Below, piece after piece: positions 8,895 to 16,684 of a stretch of 64,000 bases of DNA. Position 1 is the stretch's first letter; every line of letters starts with the position of its first letter. The notes beneath the pieces are model-generated. The model was not told where the DNA came from. It did no database searches and saw only the letters and a program-made list of their open reading frames with translations. This DNA is from Polaribacter sp. Hel1_85 (lineage in GTDB: Bacteria > Bacteroidota > Bacteroidia > Flavobacteriales > Flavobacteriaceae), in NCBI RefSeq assembly GCF_000766795.1, contig NZ_JPDS01000001.1:1307001-1371000 (forward strand), written 5' to 3'. Both the position numbers and the translations under genes were made by a program.

Positions 8895-9585
8895 TGACGA
8901 GCCACTAGCATTAGAATTGTTAGAAGATTTTATCTCTAAAACTCCTTTTTTAGAATTGGTTGCATCTTGTTCTAACGGTTTTGAAGCAACAAGTATTTTA
9001 CAAGAACAAAAAATAGATTTAATCTTTACAGATATAGAAATGCCAGATTTTTCTGGAATAGATTTAATTAAATCTTTAGACAATAAACCAATGTTTATTT
9101 TTACAACAGCATATTCTCATTATGCGGTAGAAGGCTTTAATTTAAATGCCATAGATTACTTAGTAAAACCTATTCCTTTTCATCGTTTTTTAAAAGCAGC
9201 TACTAGAGCTCAAAATTTATTAAATTTAAAAATTGAAGAAGAAGAAACGCCTATTGTAAATCAAGAAAATACTCAAGAATTTATTTTTGTAAAATCTGAA
9301 TATGAGAACTTAAAAATAAATTTAGGAGACATAAAGTATATCGAATCTTTAAAAGATTACATTAAAATTTATACCCATAAAGAGAAACCTATTTTAACTT
9401 TAAGTAGTCTTAAAAACTTTGAAGAAAAATTAGGGAAATTAAATTTTATTAGAGTCCATAAATCTTATATAGTATCATTAAAACACATTTATTCGGTACA
9501 AAGAAATAGAATTATAATCGATGATAAATGGATACCAATTGGTTTAAATTACAAAGACGAATTTATTAGTAAAATCAATAATTAA
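8875..9585 (+). CDS. LytTR-family response regulator
   Basis: Response regulator of 236 residues. The receiver domain has the acidic pair in IIDDEP (Asp7/Asp8), the phospho-acceptor Asp53 in FTDIEMPDFSG and a conserved Lys in YLVKPI. From about residue 135 a LytTR DNA-binding domain follows (FVKSEYENLKI, IKYIESLKDYIKIYT, FIRVHKSYIVSL). It forms a two-component system with the kinase whose gene it overlaps. LytTR proteins bind paired direct repeats, but I could not assign a target in the window. Confidence 0.94.
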   Translation: MRCIIIDDEPLALELLEDFISKTPFLELVASCSNGFEATSILQEQKIDLIFTDIEMPDFSGIDLIKSLDNKPMFIFTTAYSHYAVEGFNLNAIDYLVKPIPFHRFLKAATRAQNLLNLKIEEEETPIVNQENTQEFIFVKSEYENLKINLGDIKYIESLKDYIKIYTHKEKPILTLSSLKNFEEKLGKLNFIRVHKSYIVSLKHIYSVQRNRIIIDDKWIPIGLNYKDEFISKINN

Positions 9586-9587
9586 AA

Positions 9588-10190
9588 CTACAATTCTATA
9601 GTTCTAAAAGTTAAATTAATTCTTGGAGAATTCACTTTTTTAGTTGGTGGCAATCTGTGTAACCAATTTGTTTGAGTGCCTTTTTTCATCACCAATAAAC
9701 TACCATTTTCTAAAACAATATCTATTCTTTGTTTGTTTTCTTTATGTTTAAAAGAAAATTTACGTTCTGCACCTAAAGACAAAGAAGCAATTGCACCATC
9801 TTTCTTTAACATTTTTTCTCCGTCAGAATGATACGCCATTCCTTCTGCACCAGAATCATATAAATTCAATAAACAAGAATTAAAAGTTTCACCAGTTTCT
9901 TTTTCTATGATTTCTTTTAACTCTAATAACTCTTTTGTGAAAATGTTTGCTGTTTTTGTTACTTTAGAATAGGTGTAAGAGTATTCTGATTCTCCATACC
10001 AAGCTACTTTTCTTTTGGTAATTATCTTTTTACCAAAAATAATAGCTTCATCGTTTTTAAATTGAATAGTTTCCATCAATTTTTGATAATAAAACTTACA
10101 TTGTTTTTTATTAAGAACTAATCCATGATAATTGGTAACTCCATCAAAAGGAAGAATATTTTTTATAGTTTCTGTAGAAAATAAATCCAT
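9588..10190 (-). CDS. alkB: AlkB-like 2-oxoglutarate/Fe(II) dioxygenase
   Basis: Oxidative demethylase for alkylated DNA or RNA bases. The ATG at 10190 (MDLFSTETIKNILPFDG) gives 200 residues, the usual length of bacterial AlkB2/3-like proteins; the longer frame to 10283 adds a Tyr/Phe-rich string crossing the divergent promoter region. Iron ligands are visible as His121 and Asp123 (MAYHSDGEK) and His178 (WLHRLPPTKK). RINLTFR supplies the 2-oxoglutarate-binding arginines, and NLYDSGAEGM is the family signature ahead of the HxD. It converges with the LytTR gene, two bases apart, so the 3' ends may overlap. Confidence 0.9.
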   Translation of the reverse strand: MDLFSTETIKNILPFDGVTNYHGLVLNKKQCKFYYQKLMETIQFKNDEAIIFGKKIITKRKVAWYGESEYSYTYSKVTKTANIFTKELLELKEIIEKETGETFNSCLLNLYDSGAEGMAYHSDGEKMLKKDGAIASLSLGAERKFSFKHKENKQRIDIVLENGSLLVMKKGTQTNWLHRLPPTKKVNSPRINLTFRTIEL

Positions 10191-10222
10191 AAAATAAAAA
10201 TACAAATTATACTTGAAATAAT

Positions 10223-10230
10223 TACTTTTG
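10223..10230 (+). promoter_or_regulatory. -7 promoter box before the 61-residue orphan ORF (TACTTTTG)
   Basis: TAnnTTTG match seven bases ahead of the ATG at 10238. The 15 bases 10216-10230 are identical to 10496-10510, which precede the next gene. Confidence 0.45.
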
Positions 10231-10237
10231 AAAAGGT

Positions 10238-10423
10238 ATGATTCAAATAAAACGAAATTTAATATTCTCAATAGAATATACATTTATTAAATATTGTATC
10301 GATAAAAATATAGCCTTAAAAGAAAAAGATACAAATAGAGCTTTTTCAGAACTAGAAAGAATATTAAGAAATAGACAAGGTAAAAGGTTTATGCCAACGA
10401 TATTTAAGAGATGGTTTACCTGA
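10238..10423 (+). CDS. Small basic orphan protein, 61 aa
   Basis: I do not recognise this product. It is a basic peptide starting MIQIKRNLIFSIEYTFIKYC, without signal peptide or membrane segment, ending KRFMPTIFKRWFT. The support is contextual: a TAnnTTTG promoter box just upstream and an AT-rich hairpin followed by a T-run just downstream (10443-10466). It could be a small real gene or the stump of a longer one. Coding propensity cannot be judged by eye at this length. Confidence 0.35.
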   Translation: MIQIKRNLIFSIEYTFIKYCIDKNIALKEKDTNRAFSELERILRNRQGKRFMPTIFKRWFT

Positions 10424-10442
10424 AAATAAGTTGAAATAGCAC

Positions 10443-10466
10443 AATAAAGTAAGGTTTTACTTTATT
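10443..10466 (+). terminator. AT-rich hairpin behind the orphan ORF
   Basis: Perfect 10-bp stem AATAAAGTAA / TTACTTTATT with loop GGTT, followed by ATGTTTTT. The low GC of the stem makes it a weak terminator candidate. Confidence 0.45.
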
Positions 10467-10502
10467 TATGTTTTTAAATCAAAAAAATTGAACTTAAATA
10501 AT

Positions 10503-10510
10503 TACTTTTG
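10503..10510 (+). promoter_or_regulatory. -7 promoter box for the small lipoprotein gene (TACTTTTG)
   Basis: TAnnTTTG match 26 bases upstream of the ATG at 10537. It overlaps the GTG at 10510 that would otherwise extend the frame, so it fixes the start. Confidence 0.5.
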
Positions 10511-10536
10511 TGCTAAAATTGTTTAAAACAAATAAT

Positions 10537-11052
10537 ATGAAAAAGATCAAATCAATTTTACTAATTGCAACAGTTATTATTGCAAGCTTATCTATGAATT
10601 CTTGTAGTTCTAATGATGACGGACTAAATGAAATGTCTGAAAACGAACTGTTTCTTAATTTTACTTTAAATGATGAAGAAACAAAGATAGTTGGAGATTT
10701 TGAAGTAATTTCTGTGTTTAGTGGAGATAATTTTATGTATTTATCTATAAATGGTAATAATGGTTTACAAATAAATGACCCAGACTATATCCGTCTTTCA
10801 CTAATTATTCCAAATAAAAATGTAGCTCCTGGAACTTACAGTTTCTCAGGAGACGTGTTTACACCAGACTTATATCATTGCCGTTTAATTGTAGATGGAA
10901 CAACAATACAAAGCCTAAACTCTGGAAACTTAATAGTAACTAGTAATACGGGTGGTATTATAGAAGGTACTTTTAGTGGTACTGCAACTTTAAACAATGA
11001 AGTATATACAATTACAAACGGTAGTTTTAAAGCTATTTCTAACGATAATTAA
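10537..11052 (+). CDS. Small lipoprotein, function unknown
   Basis: A 171-residue predicted lipoprotein starting MKKIKSILLIATVIIASL with the lipobox MNSCSS, so the lipid Cys is near residue 23 and is followed by a Ser/Asn/Asp spacer. The mature part is a short beta-rich domain with a repeated edge motif, ending GGIIEGTFSGTATLNNEVYTITNGSF. This resembles the 'G-x-F-x-G' endings of flavobacterial DUF6252-like lipoproteins, though I am not sure of the family. It appears monocistronic with its own promoter box. No function can be assigned. Confidence 0.7.
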   Translation: MKKIKSILLIATVIIASLSMNSCSSNDDGLNEMSENELFLNFTLNDEETKIVGDFEVISVFSGDNFMYLSINGNNGLQINDPDYIRLSLIIPNKNVAPGTYSFSGDVFTPDLYHCRLIVDGTTIQSLNSGNLIVTSNTGGIIEGTFSGTATLNNEVYTITNGSFKAISNDN

Positions 11053-11229
11053 AATTTAATAGAAAAAGTGAATTAATTCCAAGATATTATAAGGTTAGTT
11101 TATTTCTAATTAGTCTTATAGTATTTTGCTTTTTTTGTTCTCAATAATAATATTTTAGATAATTTCTTGCTAAACAATTGTGGCACAGAAATTGACTAAA
11201 TGTAAATTAAAAAAAATTAATATTCTAAG
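11053..11229. other. Intergenic region with a sigma-54-like site
   Basis: Between the lipoprotein and the next plus-strand gene. No RNA gene is seen. A TGGCAC-N5-TTGA motif at 11181-11195 resembles a -24/-12 element (listed separately); no TAnnTTTG box suitable for the next gene is evident. Confidence 0.4.
11181..11195 (+). promoter_or_regulatory. Possible sigma-54 (-24/-12) promoter
   Basis: TGGCAC, five bases, then TTGA. The consensus is TGGCAC-N5-TTGC, so the only departure is A for C in the -12 dinucleotide. Transcription would start near 11207, about 23 bases before the ATG at 11230. Many Bacteroidota encode RpoN, but none is in this window. Confidence 0.3.
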
Positions 11230-12420
11230 ATGAAAAAATATTTTTTACCAGTACTATTCGTATTTACAATTTATAGCAGCAGTTTCGCTCAAAGAGCAAT
11301 ATCTGAAAAAGTGAATTACTTTGATATTAGAAAACCAAATAATCCTTTAGATAAAACAATTAAAAGTTATAAAGTTATTGTTGAAACTCCATATACATTA
11401 ACAGCTGAAGAAGTTAATGTAAAATCTTTACAGGAATTTGAAGTTGAAAAAGAAAATTACGATAATCTACTTGAAACAAGTAAAGCTGAATTTGAAAAGC
11501 GTTTAGCTAGTTATGACGATGATGTAAAAAAACAAGAAGAACGCTATGATAAATTGATGAAAGATTTTAAAGCATTATCACTTATAGAACGTTTAGCCTT
11601 AACCCAACAAGGTAAAGAGCCTAAATTAAAAGTACCTTCTAAGCCTAGGTATGTAGAACCTAGAGAGCCGATATATAGAAAACCAAACTTAGATGATAAC
11701 CTTATATTTGATAATAATGTTTTAGCAGACGGAATAAATTTATTTGGCTATGAAAAAGGGGAAGACATACTTTTTATAATAAATATATCTAAAATGGTTT
11801 TTCAAGATAACGGAGGACAAACATATTATAATCAGCCAACTAGTTTAAAAGTTATCTATGGTGCAGATATAATAGATGAGAAAAAGTTTGATGATAAATT
11901 TAAATTTTTAACATCAACTTCTTCTAACTCAATTAATTTAGATCGTCATGAGAAAAATAACGTTAAAAAAAATATTAGGAATATTGAAAATTATATGAAT
12001 GAAGAATTTGGTTTTACCCCAGTTTCTTCTTCTATATATATTCAGTATCCTAAAAATAAAAAGCGAGAGTATGATGTTTTAGAAAATGCTAAAATTAAGG
12101 TTATTTCTGCTTACAGAAAATTAAAAAAAGATGCTTCATTAGAAACGAGAGAAAGAGTTAAAGAAGAACTAGAAGCAGTTAGATTGATTTGGAAAACAGA
12201 ACTTTCTAAAGTAGATTACAAAAATAAAAAAGCATTGATGAATAAAGAAATAGCAAAAATTATTTTATTTAATTTAATGAGAGTTGATATTAGCATAAAA
12301 GATAAAAAACAAGCAGAAGAGACTTTAGCTTTAATGCAAGAGAAGCGAATTGATTTAGATTTAAACTACACAGAAAAAGCAACATTTACTAGACTTGAAG
12401 AACAAGTTTATAAACTATAA
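11230..12420 (+). CDS. Exported protein with coiled-coil segment, function unknown
   Basis: Not recognised. The 396-residue product has a signal peptide (MKKYFLPVLFVFTIYSSSFAQ) and is therefore periplasmic or exported. Residues about 70-115 are strongly charged with heptad spacing (EKENYDNLLETSKAEFEKRL), predicting a coiled coil, followed by a Pro-rich linker (KLKVPSKPRYVEPREPIYRK). The C-terminal 150 residues are Lys/Glu-rich helices. It is six bases ahead of the next signal-peptide gene and almost certainly cotranscribed with it, perhaps from the sigma-54-like site upstream. Confidence 0.7.
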   Translation: MKKYFLPVLFVFTIYSSSFAQRAISEKVNYFDIRKPNNPLDKTIKSYKVIVETPYTLTAEEVNVKSLQEFEVEKENYDNLLETSKAEFEKRLASYDDDVKKQEERYDKLMKDFKALSLIERLALTQQGKEPKLKVPSKPRYVEPREPIYRKPNLDDNLIFDNNVLADGINLFGYEKGEDILFIINISKMVFQDNGGQTYYNQPTSLKVIYGADIIDEKKFDDKFKFLTSTSSNSINLDRHEKNNVKKNIRNIENYMNEEFGFTPVSSSIYIQYPKNKKREYDVLENAKIKVISAYRKLKKDASLETRERVKEELEAVRLIWKTELSKVDYKNKKALMNKEIAKIILFNLMRVDISIKDKKQAEETLALMQEKRIDLDLNYTEKATFTRLEEQVYKL

Positions 12421-12426
12421 CTTATT

Positions 12427-13893
12427 ATGAAAAAAATACTTATTGTATTTATTCTTTGCTCTTTTTTTAATTTAAGCTATTCACAACAGTTTAAAAACAG
12501 GATGAGTTCTTCTTTTAATAAAGAAAATAAAAATGATATTTACAAAATTGTACTACCATCACCTTATGGTTTTACTAAGCTTCATTATTTAGAAAATGTT
12601 TTTATGGACAATACTAAATCGATGATACTGACTAAATATGATCAAGAGATGAAGTCTACTGATACAAAATCTTTTAATTTGCCAAAACTAGGTCTACGAG
12701 CTTCTGATTTACAGGAGGTAATAGAGTTAGATAGTCAGCTAATTTTTCTATCTACAGTTATGGATAAAAAACTTGGTAAACACCAAGTAAATGCTCAAGT
12801 ATACTTAAGTAAAGAAAGTAGTGTAAGTGATAATAAAATTTTAGCATCTTTTGAAATAGAAAAATATTCAAGATCAGGTTTTTATCAAATATCTATTTCT
12901 CCCGATAAAAGTAAAATTGCTATAGTAGCTAATATGCCATACGAAAAGAAAAAGAAAGAAACAGTCAAAGTTTGGGTCTATGATAATCAATTAAATCTTC
13001 TTTGGGAGCAAAAAGAAACACTCACATATAATAGCGAAAAAGTTTATGAAGAAAAGCTGTTTGTTCAAAACTCTGGAGAAGTAATAATGAGCAAAAAAAC
13101 GAATTCACATAAAAAAACTCGTAAATCTGAACTATTAATTTTTAATAGTAACTCAGTAGATATTGTTGATTTTTCTTCTACTGATTTTATGCCTATGCAA
13201 ACTAAATTAATAGAGGTTAATGGTAACCCAATGTTAACAGGTTTCTTCTGGGACGGAAAAACAGTTATTATAAAAACAAATCAAACAGAAGGAGTAGATA
13301 ATGATGGTGCTTTCCTTTTTGATTTAAATACTAAAAAATTATTAGGTGCTCATAAATGGAATAATACTATAAATTCAAAAGACCTTAAAAGTCTTCAAGT
13401 TATTAGTGTCAACGTTATTAATGATGATATATACCTATTAGGTGAAAAACAACTAGAAACTAGTGAGTTCAAAAAAGGAGGGAATTCAATGACTACAGAA
13501 ATTGACTATTTCTATACTTATGGATCTAGTGTACTTGTAAATATTGATACAAAAGGTACATTAAAAAGCTTTAAAAACTTATTTGAATCTAAAAAGTATA
13601 AAAATAATGAGAAAGAAAAAGGTTCTTTTAGCTCTTTATATTTAGAAGATGGTTTAAGAATATTTTCAAACTATAACAAGAAAGAATCGAAATACAGAGG
13701 AATAATGGTTAATTCATTTTTTTTCGATAACCAAATATCTTTTTTGAAACCAAAAATTACTATTCCTAATTATAATTATCCTGTTGTACCATATGTTTTA
13801 TCAAAAACCATTAAGGAAGTTAAAAATTACAATATCTTATATTATATAACAAATTATGGAGATCGTTATTGGTTTAATAAGACAACTTGGTAA
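12427..13893 (+). CDS. Exported beta-rich protein, function unknown
   Basis: Not recognised. The 488-residue product starts with a signal peptide (MKKILIVFILCSFFNLSYSQ). It contains repeated short strands of the form 'KIAIVANMPYEKKKKETVKVWVYDNQL', broken by Gly/Asn turns, giving the impression of a beta-propeller (for instance SPDKSKIAIVANM and VWVYDNQLNLLWEQ). No catalytic motif is evident. It is the second gene of a pair with the coiled-coil protein, and a strong terminator follows at 13918. A joint envelope role is an inference from this layout only. Confidence 0.7.
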   Translation: MKKILIVFILCSFFNLSYSQQFKNRMSSSFNKENKNDIYKIVLPSPYGFTKLHYLENVFMDNTKSMILTKYDQEMKSTDTKSFNLPKLGLRASDLQEVIELDSQLIFLSTVMDKKLGKHQVNAQVYLSKESSVSDNKILASFEIEKYSRSGFYQISISPDKSKIAIVANMPYEKKKKETVKVWVYDNQLNLLWEQKETLTYNSEKVYEEKLFVQNSGEVIMSKKTNSHKKTRKSELLIFNSNSVDIVDFSSTDFMPMQTKLIEVNGNPMLTGFFWDGKTVIIKTNQTEGVDNDGAFLFDLNTKKLLGAHKWNNTINSKDLKSLQVISVNVINDDIYLLGEKQLETSEFKKGGNSMTTEIDYFYTYGSSVLVNIDTKGTLKSFKNLFESKKYKNNEKEKGSFSSLYLEDGLRIFSNYNKKESKYRGIMVNSFFFDNQISFLKPKITIPNYNYPVVPYVLSKTIKEVKNYNILYYITNYGDRYWFNKTTW

Positions 13894-13917
13894 TGAATAC
13901 CTTTGAATAAATAGTAG

Positions 13918-13941
13918 AACCTAATTAGAAATAATTAGGTT
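13918..13941 (+). terminator. Terminator after the exported-protein pair
   Basis: Perfect 10-bp stem AACCTAATTA / TAATTAGGTT with loop GAAA, followed by a run of eight or more T. Confidence 0.85.
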
Positions 13942-13997
13942 TTTTTTATTCAATTTTCAATAATTTATGAAAAAAGGTCAACCCTATCAATAAAATA

Positions 13998-14555
13998 AAG
14001 AAACCCAGTACAATTCAATCCTTAGAATTTCACAATAGGTTAATTACTGAAAGAAATATTTATTCTTCAGAAGAATATGCAAATCTTGATTTTAAGTAAG
14101 TATATAAATGAATTATTGAACAAATGGAGATTAGGGTTGGGAAAAAGACCTAATAAAAATATTTATTCAATTTAGGCCTGGTATTAATATAAAATTAACA
14201 GACCCGATTTAAAAACTTTTGGATTTTTACAAAAAAGAACAAAGGGAGTTCGAATTTTATTATCTGATTTTGATTTATGGAATTTTCTTTTTAATTACTT
14301 GTATATAGTTGAGAATGAAAAAAAAAAAACTAGATTTTTATAAATTACTGAAAGACTTTAAAGTAAACTCTATAGATAAAGGAAAATAACCATTTGAATT
14401 AATAAAGATGATAGAAGATAGTTGGAATAAATTTAGACATAAATTATCACTCTAATTATGTCTCAGAGAGGTTCGTTAATAAAAAAATTCAAGCGACATT
14501 ATGGAGTATATGAAGATTCGAAATTACCAAAGGTGATTTTTTTAATGTTAAATAA
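13998..14555 (+). pseudogene. Decayed DUF3841 gene
   Basis: No intact frame, but pieces in different plus frames line up in the order of a DUF3841 protein. They are TIQSLEFHNRLITERNIYSS (from 14010), a short AWY/INRPDLKTFGF piece around 14180-14225, the hallmark ILLSDFDLWNFLFNYLYI (about 14250-14305), FYKLLKDFKVNSIDKGK then a stop then PFELIKMIEDSWNKF (about 14335-14440), and IQATLWSI-stop-RFEITKGDFF (about 14487-14543). At least three in-frame stops and several frameshifts are needed. The span is close to the roughly 200-codon length of the family. The function of DUF3841 is unknown to me. Confidence 0.7.
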
Positions 14556-14817
14556 ACTATTTCTAATAAAGATTTTTTAATACTACTTTTAGCAGAAAAA
14601 GAAATTTACACTCAAAACACAAAGTAAATCATATCTTCCATATACTACATTTGATAGAAACTTACATTGCACAGTTTACAATAAGTCCAGAGAAGCTAAA
14701 ATAAATTAATTTTTTAAAAATCATAGATATCATCAATAAAAAAACACCCAATTCTAATAGAATTGGGTGTAATACTGGGTGTCAAACTCATAATTAACTG
14801 ATTATCAGCTGACATTG
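14556..14817. other. Intergenic remnant between pseudogene and tRNA-Ser
   Basis: AT-rich sequence without a convincing gene; the only structure is the minus-strand terminator at 14744-14770. Confidence 0.5.
14744..14770 (-). terminator. Terminator for tRNA-Ser
   Basis: 12-bp stem ACACCCAATTCT / AGAATTGGGTGT with loop AAT. On the minus strand it is followed by a T-run (plus-strand A-run just left of 14744). It lies about 50 bases behind the 3' end of tRNA-Ser. Confidence 0.85.
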
Positions 14818-14902
14818 CGGAGAAAGAGGGATTCGAACCCCCGGACCTGTTACAGTCAACAGTTTTCAAGACTGCCGCATTCGACCACTCTGCCATTTCT
14901 CC
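14818..14902 (-). tRNA. tRNA-Ser (anticodon TGA)
   Basis: The minus strand folds as an 85-base class II tRNA: acceptor GGAGAAA/TTTCTCC, discriminator G, anticodon loop CTTGAAA with TGA, a long variable arm, and a GGTTCGAATCC T-arm. CCA is not encoded. A promoter box (14937-14944) and a terminator (14744-14770) make it a single-gene unit. Confidence 0.95.
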
Positions 14903-14936
14903 AAGTGTCTTATCAGGTATTCCCTGAATGCGGATG

Positions 14937-14944
14937 CAAATATA
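14937..14944 (-). promoter_or_regulatory. Promoter for tRNA-Ser (TATATTTG)
   Basis: TAnnTTTG match 34 bases ahead of the tRNA 5' end, with a TTG 23 bases further upstream on the minus strand that fits the -33 element. Confidence 0.55.
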
Positions 14945-15112
14945 GAAAGCTTTTTCATTTTCTGAAACAAAAAAGACATTATTTTTCATTTTTTTTGAAT
15001 ATAATTCATAACAATTCATATCTCCTTAATAATCAGACATTATAGATATAATTTAGTTTTTAGAAATCATTACAAACTCTTATAAATATAGACTTCATGT
15101 ATACTTCTTTAC

Positions 15113-15120
15113 TATATTTG
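15113..15120 (+). promoter_or_regulatory. -7 promoter box for aroC (TATATTTG)
   Basis: TAnnTTTG match 25 bases before the aroC ATG; no clear -33 TTG. Confidence 0.5.
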
Positions 15121-15145
15121 CTTTCATTATTCTAATTTTATAATT

Positions 15146-16210
15146 ATGTCGTTTAATACTTTCGGAAATTTATTAAAAGTAACTACGTATGGAGAATCTC
15201 ATGGAACTGCTATTGGAGGCGTTATTGACGGTTTTCCTGCAGGATTAGAGCTAGACTTTGATGCGATACAAAATGAGTTAAATAGACGTAAACCTGGACA
15301 ATCTAAAATTGTTACACAACGAAAAGAACCAGATACTGTAGAATTTCTTTCAGGTATTTTTGAAGGTAAAACTACAGGAACTTCTATTGGTTTTATAATT
15401 AGAAATACCAATCAAAAATCTAAGGATTATAACCATAATACAAATATATACAGACCTTCTCATGCAGACTATACCTATGACAAGAAATTTGGAACTAGAG
15501 ATTATAGAGGCGGAGGAAGAAGTTCTGCTCGTGAAACTGCCAATTGGGTAGTTGCTGGTGCTTTAGCAAAACAATTGATTTCTAGCATGAATATTAATGC
15601 TTTTACCTCTTCTGTAGGAGATATTTTTCTAGACAAACCTTATCAAGATTTAGATTTTTCTAAAACTGAAAGCAATATTGTACGTTGTCCAGATGAAGCT
15701 TCCGCAGAAAAAATGATAACTAAAATACAAGAAATCAGAAAAGCTGGAGATACAATTGGAGGTACAATTACTTGTGTTGCACAAAATGTACCTGTAGGCT
15801 TGGGTGAACCAATTTTTCATAAGCTTCATGCTCAATTAGGTAGCGCAATGTTATCTATAAATGCTGTAAAAGGTTTTGAGTTTGGAAGTGGGTTTTGTGG
15901 TGCAAAGATGAAAGGTTCTGAACACAATGACATATTTAATGCGGATGGTTCAACACAATCTAATTTATCAGGAGGAATTCAAGGAGGAATTAGTAATGGA
16001 ATGGATATCTACTTTAGAGTCGCTTTTAAGCCCGTTGCAACGATTATGAGCTCTCAACAAACAATTAACTCTGAAAATGAACTTACAGAGATTACAGGTA
16101 AAGGAAGGCATGATCCTTGTGTTGTACCAAGAGCTGTACCTATTGTAGAAGCGATGACTGCTTTAGTATTAGCAGATTATTGGCTATTAAACAAAACAAG
16201 AACTATATAA
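15146..16210 (+). CDS. aroC: Chorismate synthase
   Basis: Last step of the shikimate pathway: 5-enolpyruvylshikimate-3-phosphate to chorismate, with reduced FMN. The 354-residue cytoplasmic protein begins [20 protein letters not shown], which includes the conserved GESHG, and has RPGQS-type R-K-P-G-Q-S near residue 50, [11 protein letters not shown] near residue 125, and the C-terminal [18 protein letters not shown] signature. Length is normal for the family. It is a single gene flanked by its own promoter box and by a shared convergent terminator. Confidence 0.97.
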   Translation: MSFNTFGNLLKVTTYGESHGTAIGGVIDGFPAGLELDFDAIQNELNRRKPGQSKIVTQRKEPDTVEFLSGIFEGKTTGTSIGFIIRNTNQKSKDYNHNTNIYRPSHADYTYDKKFGTRDYRGGGRSSARETANWVVAGALAKQLISSMNINAFTSSVGDIFLDKPYQDLDFSKTESNIVRCPDEASAEKMITKIQEIRKAGDTIGGTITCVAQNVPVGLGEPIFHKLHAQLGSAMLSINAVKGFEFGSGFCGAKMKGSEHNDIFNADGSTQSNLSGGIQGGISNGMDIYFRVAFKPVATIMSSQQTINSENELTEITGKGRHDPCVVPRAVPIVEAMTALVLADYWLLNKTRTI

Positions 16211-16216
16211 AAACAA

Positions 16217-16249
16217 AAAAAGCGAAACTTTAAAAGTTTCGCTTTTTTT
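16217..16249. terminator. Bidirectional terminator between aroC and DUF3467 gene
   Basis: Near-perfect inverted repeat AGCGAAACTTT / AAAGTTTCGCT flanked by an A-run on the left and a T-run on the right, so it can end transcripts from both sides. Confidence 0.85.
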
Positions 16250-16560
16250 TATGCTTGACCTGTAGGTCCAAAATTCATTGGAATTGGAGGTTGTTCATAA
16301 TCTTTTATTTCTCCATGTTGCTGTTCAAACTTTCTAACATTTTCTGCTAAAGCTTGTGTTAACCTTTTTGCATGTTGGGGAGTTAAAATAATTCTAGACT
16401 TTACTTTAGCCTTTGGAACACCTGGCATAATATTTATAAAATCTACAATAAACTCTGATACAGAATGATTGATAATTGCCAAATTAGAATATGTTCCTTC
16501 TGCAATTTCTTGATCTAATTCAATATTTATTTGTCCGTCTTTTTTTTGATTTTCTTCCAT
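16249..16560 (-). CDS. DUF3467 domain protein
   Basis: A 103-residue soluble protein matching the small DUF3467 family: GTYSNLAIINHSVSEFIVDF in the first half and RIILTPQHAKRLTQALAENV in the second. The N-terminus is charged and the C-terminus Pro-rich (EQPPIPMNFGPTG). It is 124 bases downstream of rpoC on the same strand and may be read as the tail of that operon, a linkage I recall from other Bacteroidota. No biochemical function is established that I know of. Confidence 0.85.
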   Translation of the reverse strand: MEENQKKDGQINIELDQEIAEGTYSNLAIINHSVSEFIVDFINIMPGVPKAKVKSRIILTPQHAKRLTQALAENVRKFEQQHGEIKDYEQPPIPMNFGPTGQA

Positions 16561-16684
16561 AATTTATCTTGTTAAATTGGGTAATTGTTGAAATGTACAA
16601 AAAATAAAAAAGTTGAATTGAATAATGTAATTATGTTACAGTAAACAATTCAACTTTTAAAAATTTTAACGATTAAACGTTTAT

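Noticed and set aside
14815..15045. Open frames on both strands over the tRNA-Ser gene
   Set aside because: They coincide with a well-formed tRNA; tRNA genes commonly give such translations.
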